Assembly (NCBI RefSeq): GCF_038396675.1
Contig: NC_088924.1
Coordinates: 27,092,501-27,156,500 of the forward strand
Length of the DNA stretch: 64,000 nt
Reading direction: 5' to 3'
DNA from: Hydra vulgaris
Taxonomy: Eukaryota; Cnidaria; Hydrozoa; Anthoathecata; Hydridae
A model generated the notes under the pieces. It did no database searches and was not told the origin of the DNA. It saw only the letters and a list, made by a program, of their open reading frames with translations. The position numbers and the translations under genes are program-made. Positions 52,390 through 64,000 of this stretch are shown piece by piece. Within the stretch, counting starts at the first letter, position 1, and the number at the start of each line of letters is the position of its first letter.

Positions 52390-52429
52390 ATGCCCTCTCC
52401 AGTTTGGGATTACTTCAAAAAAGTTGAAG
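52390..52429 (+). pseudogene. Orphan first exon of a BED-finger hAT transposase
   Basis: ATG followed by PSPVWDYFKKVE and an excellent donor G|GTAAGT. This is the canonical start of BED zinc-finger transposases (S.VW..F.K). No continuing exon is visible downstream, so it is probably a leftover of a deleted element. Confidence 0.5.
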
Positions 52430-52948
52430 GTAAGTTTATCATTTAAAAAATTTTCCTTAGTCACTAAAATCTTTATCACCTTCAATAAAATTATTTTAAA
52501 AATATGTGATCAAGGAGTTGTCCTTTATAAAATGTGGATTAGTAAGTAGAAGATTCCAATAGGTGTTAAAATTTATTTAGGTTTGTGAATAAAACAATAG
52601 TGAAAAAGAAAAATGTTTTTTACTTTCATTTTATTGATGAATATGTACGCAAGTTTTAAACAATAATTAATCATGGGCAATGATCGTCATTTGGAGTTTT
52701 GATGTCATTTCAATATTTTTTTAATATTATAAATTTACTACATAACAATCTTCAAATAATACGGTAATAAAAGATTTCTGGTTTTATGAAATCAAGTAAA
52801 TTTAGACAAAATCATAGACACCAAATAGACAAAAAATTATGCTTTGTAGACTTATGAAGTGAAAATTATTTTTTAACTGAGCAATCTTAGGACACCAAAA
52901 ATTTGATAGACACAACAAGGACAAAAAATTAAACATTTGTTGTGTCCA

Positions 52949-54558
52949 TTACAACATACAGAATTGTCTATGTCTGTGTTGTAAGTCTATCCATAGACTA
53001 GTCTGGTTACTAAAAAAAACTATCAGTTCAGTGACGCAACGTTCAGTGACGAAACAAAAAGACAAAATCTGACATGAGACGTTTTCTGACATGTGAATTA
53101 CAGATATTTGCAAATCTTGTAATGCTAACGCAAAATCTGGTGCTGACCTGATTTCGTATTGACTAGATTTAACTCTCAGGGCTGCGATTCGCTTAACAGT
53201 AGCTCCTATTCCGTCAACCACTCCTTTCCCGTGCATCGCTGCAAAGAAATGCCAAAAGAATTTTTTATGAAAACGTTTTTCAAACACAACCATTGCAGCC
53301 ATAATGCTTTTTTTTTGAACTGAGAAGTTGCTTTATCGCTGAACATGTGTACTTCTTTGACTTGATCAGGAATAAAGTGAAGGATTTTGTCAATTTGCGG
53401 TATAACGGAAGACTTCGTATGATCAGTTAAATCTGAAACTATGGCAAATGTTTTTAACTCAATGTTCCAGACTGCTAGGTTCATGATAGAAACTTGATTT
53501 TGACCAAAATGAGCCGCTTGGGCTCATTTTGATAGAAACACCTAGCGTTTTCAGCCCAGTCAACTTGGATTACCGCAATTTCAGAATTAACACTCATCGA
53601 AACCTCCTTCAGTTTATTAAAAATTGTTGATTGGTTTTTCTTTATAAATGCGTGTTTAACGAACTTATCACGCATCGCTGGTATGTGTTGGATGAGTTCT
53701 GCTACAGTAGACATTTTTGAAATTTTTTCAATGTTTGCATATGTTTTAGTTTCAGGCTTTCTCCACTCGTCCCAGGATACTTCGAAACCAAATGTATTAA
53801 CAGTTTGCAAGTGTTTATCGAACTGTTTCATACCTTTACATGCAACGCATTTGTCATTGGCGCAATCGTACGTGAACGGTTCACAAACAAAGTTATTTAT
53901 CATTTCAGATCCAACTTTGATTGAAGGCGCTTGAATTGATTTTGTTAATGCATTTAAGGCAAATCGCTAATTTTCATGCAAACTACAAACACAAACATTA
54001 TGCGGAAATTTTGTAACTGATTTTACATTGCGTGGACGAAGGTCGCAAAATTTGCTGAGCCCAATTTTTATGTGCAGATGCTTTTCCTTGAATAACTCGA
54101 AAGCTTCTTTTAGCGTATAATATAAATGACGTATCTGAATATTGTTTGCTTTTCCGTCAGATAATTGAATTCGAGTGACATCTTTTTTGTTTGGTGATAT
54201 TGGGGAAACTTCATCTTCATTATAAAAGTTTACAACTGCTAAAACATCGCTTTCAGAAAGACCATACAGCTTTGAACATGCTGGAGGTAGACCCGAATTA
54301 TCTTTACAAGCAGAGCTATTTGAAAGAATAGAAAGAATTTCAGATTGTTTCTCCTTTGAAGTTGGTAGTGCTTTTAAAACATTTTTCAATGCTTTTCCTC
54401 TTTGTTGAACGTTTTTAAAAGATGAGCTTGGTCTTTGATATTGATTTAAAAGTTTTCTTTTTAAAGCGCGACTTTTTAAAACTCGCAGCATAAGCTGCTT
54501 TTTTATTAGGATCGGCTTTCAATTTTTCTCGATATGTCTTAGATCTAACTCTGGACAT
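52949..54558 (-). pseudogene. Decayed RNase H-fold transposase-like gene, copy B
   Basis: Same family as 14871-16233. ATG at 54558 (MSRVRSKTYREKLKADPNKK), a frame change near 54490, then CSKLYGLSESDVLAVVNFYN, LRPRNVKSV, CVCSLHEN with an in-frame TAG near 53967, CEPFTYDCANDKCVACKGMK, IAVIQVDWAENARCFYQNE, a frame change near 53510, VHMFSDKATSQFKKK with a frameshift in an A9 run near 53312, and WHFFAAMHGKGVVDGIGATV. The conserved Asp positions (DWAEN, FSDK, VDGIG) suggest a D-D-D core. More complete at its 5' end than copy A. Confidence 0.75.
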
Positions 54559-55121
54559 TTTATAAAACGCTAATTATCCCGTCGATGGGTTCAGTGACGC
54601 AACAGCTTTTAAACTATAACTATATGTTAATACAATGCTTTTTGACCAATTTTTTTTTAGTAATGATTAAAAGTTTACATTAAAATATATAATTTCTAAA
54701 AAAAACCTCGCCATAAAGCATAATTTCATTGCGATAATTAAACTTTTTTAGCTTTTAGTTCAGTGACGCAACGTAATTTTTGCAGATGTGTATGTGACAA
54801 AAAAACACTTGAATTATTTTTAAAGAGTAAAAATTTTTTTACTCAAGACATATATGTAATCTCAAAGATTCTTTCTAAACAAAAGTATGGATATGTTTTG
54901 TTTAAAATATTCTCGCCCTCAAATTTTACTCACTTTTCGAATAATAAAAAGAACAAACAGTTGCTAACATTCATCAAATTTATCTACTCGGTTCAAACAT
55001 TTTCTACTCAAAATTTATTTTAACAATAATTTTAAGGTGTTTAAACTATAATTAAAGAAATAAAACCTTTTGAAAAAAGAAATTTTTAAACACGAAATTT
55101 ATCTCTTCTATCGTGGAAATA

Positions 55122-55478
<357 letters not shown>

Positions 55479-55821
55479 ATTTGATGATGACCAGCAGATA
55501 AATCAATCAACAACAAAAGCAGCAGCAAACCAAGTTAAAAAAGACCGTAATATTTTGAGCAAAATTTTCAGCCCGTCAAAATAGTGAATGTTATCAGAGC
55601 AAAAATTTAAAATGTAAGATTTGGCTTTGTCAAACATGCATTTTAATACGATGTATAAAAGGCACTGAGATTTATTTCACCAAAAAGTTCAGCACAAGTG
55701 ACAACTCAAATTAACTTCCGGAATCTCTTAAATACTCAACATTATCACATAAATAAAAATATATTCTTTATTTATTGGTTGTTATTTTAAATGGTTATCT
55801 AAGGCCGCATTTTTTAATTAA

Positions 55822-56012
55822 GCGGCCGTGGCACGGTAATTAAAGCGCTTGCTTTAGAAGCAAGAGCCCCAGGGTTCAAAGCAAGCTCTGGGTGCTATTG
55901 GTAAGAAAAGAGGAATGAACATTCTAGTTAAATGCTTTTTTGCAGTGCTCTGTGACAAGACCGTTAGGTCTTCTTGGGGCACCTAAAAAAAAATTAAAAT
56001 AAAAAAAAATTA
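55822..56012 (+). mobile_element. tRNA-derived SINE
   Basis: tRNA-like head GCGGCCGTGGCACGGTAATT with an A box. GGGTTCAAAGC (55873-55883) is a clear B box, and an acceptor/anticodon-like pairing (GCTTGCTTTAGAAGCAAG) lies between. An A-rich tail starts near 55985. Confidence 0.7.
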
Positions 56013-56756
56013 CACATTAATTTGTATATTTCATTTTCCCCACATATTAGAGTAGAATGAATTTTTTTTTTTTCAATTAAATAAAGTTTCTAAGAAAAAT
56101 TAAAACAAAAAATTGTTTGATCTTTATATATTTAAACACAACTCAAACTTCTCTACAACTTAAAAAATCTTTTTTCCGTAAAAAAAAAAGATGAACTCGT
56201 AACTATTTCATTTGACCCGATTTTACTCTACAATAGATTTTCACGGCATGAAACTTAAAGAGCACCGTGGTGTTGTATGAACTGTAATAAAAAACAATTC
56301 ATTTCTATTGAATATAAAACACCTTTGTCGGTAAGTCATTTATATTTTAATCTTTCTTTACAATAAAAGTTGTTTTATGCGAAATTATGTTCCTTCTTTA
56401 TAATTTTTTCTTTAAAAAAAAAGAGGAATGCAATAAATTTAATAATATAAATGAACGCTGCGAATGTTCAAATCTCCGTCAACTTTGAACAGCCCATTTT
56501 CAAGAAAACACGAGAGCGGTTATTCATAATTAATCTATCATTCGTAAAATTTACCTCAAATGTTATTAACATTTAGTGGCTCAGCACCAACATTTTAAGT
56601 TGACTGGCAGCATTAGCATTTTTTATAAAATATCACATTGTTCTTTGTATATAATTTTCTTCCAGTTCTTTAGATGTATTTTTCTAACTGTTCTTCATAA
56701 GTTATAAAATATATATAAAAACTCGTGCCATAGCGTACTATATAGTGATTCTTATT
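56013..56756. other. Presumed DCAF7 3' UTR and downstream DNA
   Basis: No coding signal. It lies downstream of the DCAF7 stop codon on the minus strand. I did not identify a convincing poly(A) signal inside it; a minus-strand AATAAA occurs near 55770. Confidence 0.4.
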
Positions 56757-59700
56757 CTAAACCCTTAGTATTTCGATACTTTTATTATATGAGATAGAAA
56801 TCCAATCAGGTTGGTTGGTTGCCCATTGTACATTATTAATTTCACCTTCTGCCGTGTAAGCAAGAATAGGGTCTTCAATAGCTCTTGGCATTTGCTGAAT
56901 GTCCCAAATGAGTGCTTGATGGTCATCAGCTAAATGTAAATTTATTCAAGAACATGTCATATCAAAGTTTCTATTCTAGGTTTTTCTAACTTTTTTAAAA
57001 CATATTTACCTTTTTTATTTTTAAACAAGAAATTATAATTAGAAAGAAGTTAAACCAAACCTGATGTACATATATGACACGAAGAATGTGGTGCCCACGC
57101 TATTCCATTAACAGGAGCGCGATGATTACTTAACCGAGCCACAGGCGTGCATGGCATTCGCATATCCAATATAACAGTCTAAATAAATGTAACTAAAAAC
57201 ATTGTTTTTATGAAACGTAAAATAGCTTTATTTATGCTATTACTAGAATATTAGTTTGTAAAACATTTTTCAGCAACCTCTAAACTTTCAACAGCAAAAG
57301 TGGCCAAGTAATTTGGATCTTGTTTGTTCCAAGCCAGCCGCAAAAGACCAATATGATGTGGTTCTTCATATATTATTGTTGAGTGTTCCAAATGTCTGAT
57401 ACGTATAATGGAATTAACATAAATATTACAAATTCATATTACACAATAATAAGAATTAACATTAAAATAGAAAATTGTTTTTCACCTCAAATCGAACATT
57501 CTTACTGATCCATCCCCACCAACTGAAGCAAACAAATCTCGACCACCACAAGCACGACTGAACGCAATATCGTATACCTAAAGAATGCAATATCATAAAT
57601 CTAAAGAATGAAATATCATATATCTAAAGAATGCAAAATCATATATTTAGAGAATGAAAATTGATACTATTTTATTAATGTTAATTTCTGTTAATGTTAA
57701 TTAGTTTTATAGTATACCTCCTTATCATGAGCAATAAGTTGTGTTTTCACATTTCCTTGCACTCTGCCAAGCGGCTGACCGGTCTAAAGTTAAAAATCAA
57801 TGTTTTATTTTATTCAAAAGCGACGGGTATAGAAAAATCATAGCGAGTGGTGTAGTGAAATATTTGTAAAAGATGAATTTTTTTAATATTTAAAATCAAA
57901 AATTCATTTAACTTGTTACAGGGTTGCTACTAAAATTTTTAAAAAATCGTTCCCTGAGTAAATAACGTTTTCCCTGAGTTTTTCCTAACTTTTCCATGAT
58001 TTTTCCAGGTTATTCCCAAGTAGGGCTTCCAGTTCGAACTTTTTTTTAAAGTTCGAACCTGAACATGTTCGAACTATTACGAAAAAAAGTTCAAGCTATT
58101 TCAAACTTTATATTAGTTATGTTAAAACACGCAAAAGTAATACAAAGTATGCATGAAGGTATTTATTTGTTTATCACCATTAATTAGGACAAAAGTAAAT
58201 AATATCAATGAGTACTCTTAATAGTTTGCTTTAGAAAAGTGCATCTAAAGTTTTGTCATTTAAAGAACTTCTTATTTTAGTAGCAAAAAGTCCAAGACTA
58301 GAAAAAGCTCTCTCAGCTTCTATGTATGTAGGAAGAATTGTTTGAAGAGCTTTGAAAAGTAAATCTAAATACCTGGGTCTAGATTTGCTAGCTTCAAAAA
58401 TAGCCATTTCCTTATGAACAAGGTTTGTTCCAATTTCTTGATGGTCAAGTTTTATTTCAGTGTCTGATTGTTCAATAAAAAGTTTGAGCTATTGAGCTCA
58501 AACTTTTAAATTTCCGCAATTTTAGCGATCTATTTTATGGGTATCATCATTGAATTTCTTTAACAATTAAAAATATGTAAACCACATAACTATTTTAACT
58601 TTGAAACTTAAAAGTAATGTTCTAAATCATTTGTTTTCATATATTCCATTTGTAACTTGACTTTAAAAGTGTTGCTTTTGAAAAAAAGGATTGCGCAACA
58701 AAAATTAAGAGTAACAAAAACTAAAAAAGATTTTGGTTATATATACATGTTCGAACTTTTGGAGAAAAAAAGTTCAAACTTGAACCTCTTGAAAAACAGC
58801 AAAAGTTCAAACGTTTGAACTGCCTTATTCCCAAGATGTCTTTGTTACAAAAAATATAAAAACCATCATGCAAATGCTTTCAAAGTCATATAAAACATGT
58901 AATAACAATATTCTTCATCAGTTCTAAAATGGAATTCAAAAAATAAATATATCAGTTCTAAAATGAAACTCAAAAAATAGCTTTGTCAGTTCTAAAATAG
59001 AACTCAAAATTAGCTTTTTCAGTTCTAAAATAGAACTCAAACAATAACTTTATCAATTCTAAAATGGAACTCAAAAAATAGCTACATCAGTTCTAAAATA
59101 GAACTCAAAACATATTTTAGTATGTAAATAAAGTAATGATTATTCTTTTTAGTTAGAATAATAAATAAGTTTCTTTGGATTTTAATGGTTCTAAAACTGA
59201 ATCTAACTCCATTGATTCTTTTTCTGCTTCATCACATTTTCTTTTTAAAGCAGTTTTTTTGTTTAAACATCGACAAACCATTATTTTTGTCAGCATCTTT
59301 AAACTTAACAAAACCTTTGTATATACAGCTCTTACAAGTTCCTTTTTATCTCTATTATGTTTACTTTCATGTCATTTCTTAATAGAATATTGAAGCATAG
59401 CATTATCACTTTTTGTTGCAGATATAATCTTTAAACGAACAAGAAAATGTAACAACTTTTTTAGTTTATTTTAATTAGATTCAATAGATAATGCAATGAG
59501 TTTGATTGGTTCAATACATTTGATTGCAAAGTCAAATGAGATGCGTTTAAACTAACTCTCCATGGTTTTTGTGAGAAATAAAGCTTATCCATTTCTAAAG
59601 TTTTACTTCATTAAAAGTGATTTTATCTTTAACAAAGCGATCTTTTATTGAAACAGCTGCAAAACCAAAAAATAGCACCTTTCCTTGCTAATAAATTCTC

Positions 59701-61135
59701 ATTTTTATAGATTTAAATTACTAATATGCTATCATAGGTTATTGTTAAAAATGTGATAAAAATTTATTTTATGAAAATAGGAAAAAAATAATTTTGAGTA
59801 CTCTCTGAATATTAAAAAAAAAAAACTCAAGTTTTCCAGGTTTTTCCTGGGATTTATGTTCTTTCCAAGATTTCCAGGTTGAGTGGCAACCTTGTGTTAA
59901 TATCAAGTTGTTGAATGATATTTATTTGTATTAAATGAGCCAGAACATTAAATTATAGCTATATTGATTAAATGAGTCAAACCATGAAATGAGATAAATG
60001 AGTCATAGCCAAGAACTAGTCTGGAAGCTCATTATCAAACAAAACATGCATTTTAACTCTTGATTTTAACACAAATTTTAAGATTTTCTATGTGGTGAAA
60101 TGCAATCGGTGACTAAAATTTGATAACTTAAATTTCTAAAAAGAATACTAATTATTAAATTATGTTATGCTGATTATTGCATAATATATAAATTTTATCT
60201 CCGAAATTTCAAAATTATTGAGTAAGGTTATGTAAAACCACATAATACTTTACGAGACCATTTTTTGAGTGAAAATAGTTCAACATCTCTTCTTTTACAA
60301 TTACTTTATTATTATTATTATTATGATCTTTAACATTAGTATTGTTAATGTTATTAGTATTTATTATTATTATACATTTATTTTTAACTTAAATATTTTA
60401 TTGTTGTTGTTTTTGTTAATTTTAAATCATTTAAATTACCTCTAATCCCCATATTGTGCATGTAGTATCAATGCTTGACGTGCCTAAAATATTTGGATCT
60501 ACTTCATTCCAATCAAAAGATGTTAATGGTGCGCAGTAGTCTGAGTTCTTGTTCTGAAATAAGAAACTAATGAATTAAATTATAATGATTCATTAACTAA
60601 TAAAATAAATTATAATGATTTATTAACTAATGAAATAAATTATAATGACTTATTAACTAATGAAATAAATTATATTGATTTATTAACTAATGAAATAATT
60701 TATAATGATTTATTAACTAATGAAATAAATTATAATGATTGACTACTAATAAAATAAATTATAATGATTTATTTTGTAATCATTTAATTACTAAAGTATT
60801 CATACATTGTTGAGTAACGCTTCTAATCGCACTTCTCCGTTACCAACTCTCCAGATTCGCAAATAATCTCCAGAAGTGGCAACAAGGTCTGGGTAATGAC
60901 CTTTCTAATTTTTAAAAAAGTCATACAACTATTTAATTAAAAAGTAACAACTAAAAAATTGTATAAATAATAAAAAAAAGATTTATTTAAACAGCAAAAA
61001 ACATATCTTGATAATGATAACAGAATAACTTACATCATCTGGAATCCAGATTATTTTTGTAGTTGGATAAGGATGATCAAATGTTGATTGAACAGTAAAC
61101 TCACCATGAGTCTCATCAAGTTGAATAATCTGAAC
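56757..61135 (-). CDS. dcaf7: DCAF7/WDR68 WD40-repeat protein, partial (exon 1 outside window)
   Basis: WD40 scaffold that in animals binds DYRK/HIPK kinases and serves as a DDB1-CUL4 adaptor (family knowledge). Eight exons, 5' to 3': 61034-61135, 60806-60904, 60440-60553, 57718-57783, 57486-57577, 57278-57395, 57061-57178, 56757-56929. Together 882 nt encode 293 residues plus TAG, all junctions keep frame, and introns are GT..AG. Landmarks: [122 protein letters not shown] and C terminus SIEILRV, nearly identical to vertebrate DCAF7. About 47 N-terminal residues are missing, so exon 1 lies beyond 64000. The fifth acceptor seen here (exon at 57486-57577) sits in a 23-bp tandem repeat. Confidence 0.97.
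57568..57660 (-). repeat. 23-bp tandem repeat carrying duplicated splice acceptors
   Basis: On the minus strand CATTCTTTAG followed by about 13 nt resembling the exon start (ATATATGATATTT) repeats three to four times, the last unit being the true acceptor CATTCTTTAG|GTATACGATATTG of the DCAF7 exon ending at 57577. Confidence 0.88.
58021..58827 (-). mobile_element. 807-bp internally deleted hAT element, nested
   Basis: Perfect 8-bp target duplication TTCCCAAG (58013-58020, 58828-58835). Ends TAGGGCTTCCAGTTCGAAC on the left and TAAGGCAGTTCAAAC on the right (reverse complement), followed by repeated GTTCGAAC/GTTCAAAC subterminal motifs. Inside, the minus strand (58218-58370) encodes the hAT dimerisation domain [20 protein letters not shown] to stop TAA at 58218-58220; the rest of the transposase is deleted. 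Confidence 0.92.
58917..59112. repeat. ~38-bp minisatellite, 6 copies
   Basis: Units built around CAGTTCTAAAATAGAACTCA, whose core AGTTCTAAAATAGAACT is nearly palindromic. Confidence 0.9.
60575..60785. repeat. 30-bp minisatellite, ~7 copies, DCAF7 intron
   Basis: Unit TTATAATGATTTATTAACTA plus ATGAAATAAA repeats with a 30-bp period right after the acceptor-side edge of the exon at 60440-60553. Confidence 0.93.
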
Positions 61136-62960
61136 CTGGAAAAATTGATTAATTTTATACTACTCAAAACATACCCATTGCTTAGCTTATTAGGTTAATC
61201 ATACATGTTTTAACATGACCTATCTAGAATCTTTTAGTGTTCATTGCTTTAGAACATGGAGCAAAAGTATAACATTAGTCAAATCATAAAGTATAAAAGA
61301 TCTTATTTTAACTTTAAGTAAATTTTAATGAATGTATTTTGCTCAAACACATGTTTATATTATTTTAAGTTTACATAATCAGGCTAAATGTCACTGATAC
61401 AAACTAATCAAAATATAATTAACTAATCAAAACTAATCAAAATATGACACTGATTACAAATTAATAAAAAAAAATGTTTTAATAATAAAAAATGTTTCAT
61501 AATCAATCCATTTCATAATCAATATTTTATAATCAACCAATTATAATCGAAAATGTTTCATAATCAAATGTTTTGATAATCAAAAAAAACATAGTTACAA
61601 ATGATTAGTTTGTAACTATCTGTTAAAAATAATATTGACCTACTTGGGGCCACTATTGGAGATAACGTGAAACGCTTGCAAGCCCAACTTTTTTGATGAA
61701 TTTTTTCCATCTTAGATAATGAATTATTAATGAGAAAATAAAATTTCTCATAGAAAAAATTATAAAAGCTAACATGCGGGAAATACCATTCTTTGCCTTC
61801 TTTTTTAAAACTTATAGAATTTTTTTTTTTAAATAAAACATCATACATGCAAGATTCAAAATATGATGTGCACTGCACATGGTTTGATTATTTGTGGTTT
61901 TAGTATTTTTAAGAAGCAGACAGATACACACTATTTACTTATTAGTATTTTTCAATGGAGTTTTTTACTGAATTTATAAAAAGAATCGAAACTAAAATTT
62001 CGATATCAGTTAAAATTGAAATTTTGGCCAAGACTGAAACCAAAATGGATTTTCACTAGAATTCACATACCTAAGGCCAAGGGTGTAGGGGTGTAAGGGT
62101 GTAAGATGGAGGCTATAGTCAAAGAGGCTACTCAATTTTTTTCAAAATCCTCTCTCAATCCTTATACTCTAAAACACGAATGAACAAGACCAATGCATCA
62201 AAAACACAAATGAACAAAATTAATGTGCCAAAAAAAAAAGTGGAGCGTAATACTACCAGGTAAGTTTAAAATTTAATATTTTTTGCTTATATAGCAAGCA
62301 TTTTAATTCTAGACTACATAAATTATTGTTATAAAAATGAAAATAGCAATAACTATAATTTATGCAGTAGTGGCAAAGTATTACAGACTTTGCTCATAGT
62401 AAATGAAAAAGCATTGAAAAACCTGCCTAAAACAGAATTAGCAAATATGAAAACTGCCTGTCCTGGTAGTTTTTGGCAATTAACATTTTTACAGATTGTT
62501 TCAATGTTTCATAGAAAAAATTAGAGAAAATAATGATGAAACTGTGTATGGTTATGTGTGTGTACTGTCATGTTTTCTGCTTTGGTTCTGCTATGTTTTT
62601 GTGGCCATTTTTTTTGAATTCTTTGTGAATAGTATCTTTTGTATTTACATGTATAGATAATAATTAAAACCCTAATACACAGTGGGCCAAACAGCTGTTT
62701 GCACTGAAATTCATACATAACCATTTAATGGAAAGTGATTTGGGTTTAATGAAAGACATTTTGGAAAAGTTTAAACAATTTAATTTATATTTAAAAAAAT
62801 AATTTGGTTGCAAAATAGTTAAGTGATACTAAGTATATCTAAATGTCACAACTAGATGTTTTTTTTATTGAAAACAATGGCCACAGTTAGTAGTAATAGA
62901 TTTTGCTGTGCTGACAAAGCCAGTGAGTATGTTTTCATGCAAATTTGACAGCTGTTATGC
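61136..62960. other. DCAF7 upstream intron, no gene
   Basis: Most upstream visible intron of DCAF7. Repetitive AATCAA/ATAATCAA tracts lie at 61400-61580. No exon encoding the expected YEAPWTVYAMNW start was found on the minus strand here. Confidence 0.6.
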
Positions 62961-62989
62961 TTGATTGCTTCTCAACCAGCAATCAAGAA

Positions 62990-63660
62990 CAACTTTAAAA
63001 TTATCAAACAATTGTGCTATTATGACTTCATTTGGAAGCAAGTTCCACAGATTCGAAATTCTATTGAAAAAGAAATGTTCTCTTGATGGAAGTCTGGCAA
63101 ATTTATTGTAATATTTAAAACAGTTTTTTAAATTGAAATATTTAAAAAAAAAAAATTTTTTAAATTTTTAAAAAATATTAAAAAAAAACAAAAAAACTCT
63201 CAAGTTGTCATTTACAAATGAAAAACCTCTTTTACATTTAAAGTGGTTAAGTCTAAAAAAACAAGTCGATCTTCATATGTAAGGTCACTTATTAAAGGTG
63301 CATGCTTTGTTGCTCTATGCTGCACTCTTTCAATAGCATCACAATCTCCTTTTAGATACGAAGACAAAACTGGAATAGCAAACTCTAAAAAAGGAGAATA
63401 AATGTAAAATAAAGGAAACGTAAAAGTTTACAGTCGAATCTCGCAAATGATTTTTATACACGACCTAGCATCTGATTTGCTTTACCAATTTCCATGGTGA
63501 CTTGATCCTTCCATTTAAGATTTGTATTGCAAAAAAATACCAAGATCTCTTTCTGATTTCGATTCCAGCAGTTGAACACCATTAATAAAAAGGGGACTCT
63601 TTTTGTTACTTGAACCATAATGCATTACAACACATTTAAATCTTAATATTCTCAAAGTCT
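62990..63660 (-). pseudogene. LINE reverse transcriptase C-terminal fragment
   Basis: The minus strand encodes KCVVMHYGSSNKKSPLFING, SKSERDLGIFLQ, LEFAIPVLSSYLKGDCDAIE, RVQHRATKHAP and LTYEDRLVFLDLTTLNVKE. These are the thumb/C-terminal motifs of non-LTR reverse transcriptases (K...HYG..N, E.DLG, Y..PVWSPYLK.DI..IERVQRRATK, Y..RL..L.L..L..RR). Several stops interrupt it. It lies in the DCAF7 upstream intron in sense orientation. Confidence 0.85.
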
Positions 63661-64000
63661 TTATTGACTATTTTACATTTAACTGATTGTTAATGTATTT
63701 ATAGAGCAATTTGGGAATTTTCTTAGATTTCAATACTAAATCTCTTTTGTAAGTGAGAAAGGTATTTTTCACTTCTGATTTTAAAAGACGACATAATTTT
63801 TTGTAATCATTACCCAAATTCACATTTTTTATTTACCAGCACAGTTTGTTTAACATAGATTCTTTTTTTTCTGCTAAGATCTTTTAATTTTTTATTTATC
63901 CACAGAGTTGCTTTATTTTTAAAATGTGAAATTGAATAAATGAACAAATTATTTGCTATGCTGGTATAATAAATTAACTCATCTTACATTCCCGGGACCT

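Larger units (their letters stand above)
51595..54771 (+). repeat. Six direct copies of GTTCAGTGACGCA around a transposase-like gene
   Basis: Copies at 51595, 51760, 53026, 53041 (variant GTTCAGTGACGAAA), 54589 and 54758, all in the same orientation. I did not see the motif elsewhere in the window. Four copies flank the pseudogene and two lie in its 3' coding part. Confidence 0.85.
57919..59894 (-). mobile_element. ~2-kb transposon in a DCAF7 intron
   Basis: Terminal inverted repeats CAGGGTTGCTAC on the left and CAAGGTTGCCAC on the right (reverse complement). TGTTA directly adjoins both ends (57914-57918, 59895-59899) as a possible 5-bp target duplication. It contains a younger hAT element (58021-58827), a 38-bp minisatellite and Lys/Glu-rich minus-strand coding debris near 59150-59280. 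Superfamily uncertain. Confidence 0.6.

Overview
The window is very AT-rich eukaryotic DNA with short exons, long introns, long (TA)n arrays and dense layers of DNA transposons. Two unambiguous animal genes (a classical Ras GTPase and a DCAF7/WDR68 WD40 protein), together with the repeat content, suggest a cnidarian, most likely Hydra. The species is inferred, not proven.

Layout. 1-5.7 kb: repeats upstream of Ras (LINE reverse transcriptase remnant, transposon tail, Penelope-like GIY-YIG endonuclease remnant, 1.8-kb fold-back element, several TA arrays). 5.8-28.2 kb: a ten-exon Ras gene on + whose first intron is about 18 kb and is filled with Tc1/mariner, hAT-MITE and LINE remnants. It also holds a segment bounded by inverted repeats (about 11.85-17.2 kb) with a hairpin plus promoter, unrecognised virus-like ORFs and a decayed transposase-like gene. 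28.9-31.6 kb: a convergent two-exon gene on - for a secreted, His-rich, mucin-like protein ending in an SGNH hydrolase domain. 33-38.2 kb: SINE, and a nearly intact pogo/Tigger-like transposon with an uninterrupted 519-residue DD35D transposase and TA target duplication. 38.4-44.9 kb: a 5.1-kb hAT element of ZMYM/TTF type with a perfect 8-bp target duplication, inserted in frame into an older transposon gene. 47.7-50.2 kb: a decayed piggyBac element with TTAA duplications. 50.3-55.5 kb: TA arrays, a 617-bp fold-back hAT-like MITE, an orphan BED-finger exon, and a decayed transposase-like gene surrounded by six direct copies of a 13-nt motif. 55.8-64 kb: SINE and the DCAF7 gene on - (exon 1 outside the window), with nested hAT-type elements in one intron and a LINE remnant in the most upstream intron.

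How the parts relate. Only Ras, the SGNH-hydrolase gene and DCAF7 look like functional host genes. They are not an operon and no shared pathway is implied, although Ras and the SGNH gene are tail-to-tail and their 3' regions may overlap. The rest is a nested transposon landscape, in which several insertions can be ordered by target-site duplications. The least explained part is the inverted-repeat-bounded segment inside Ras intron 1.
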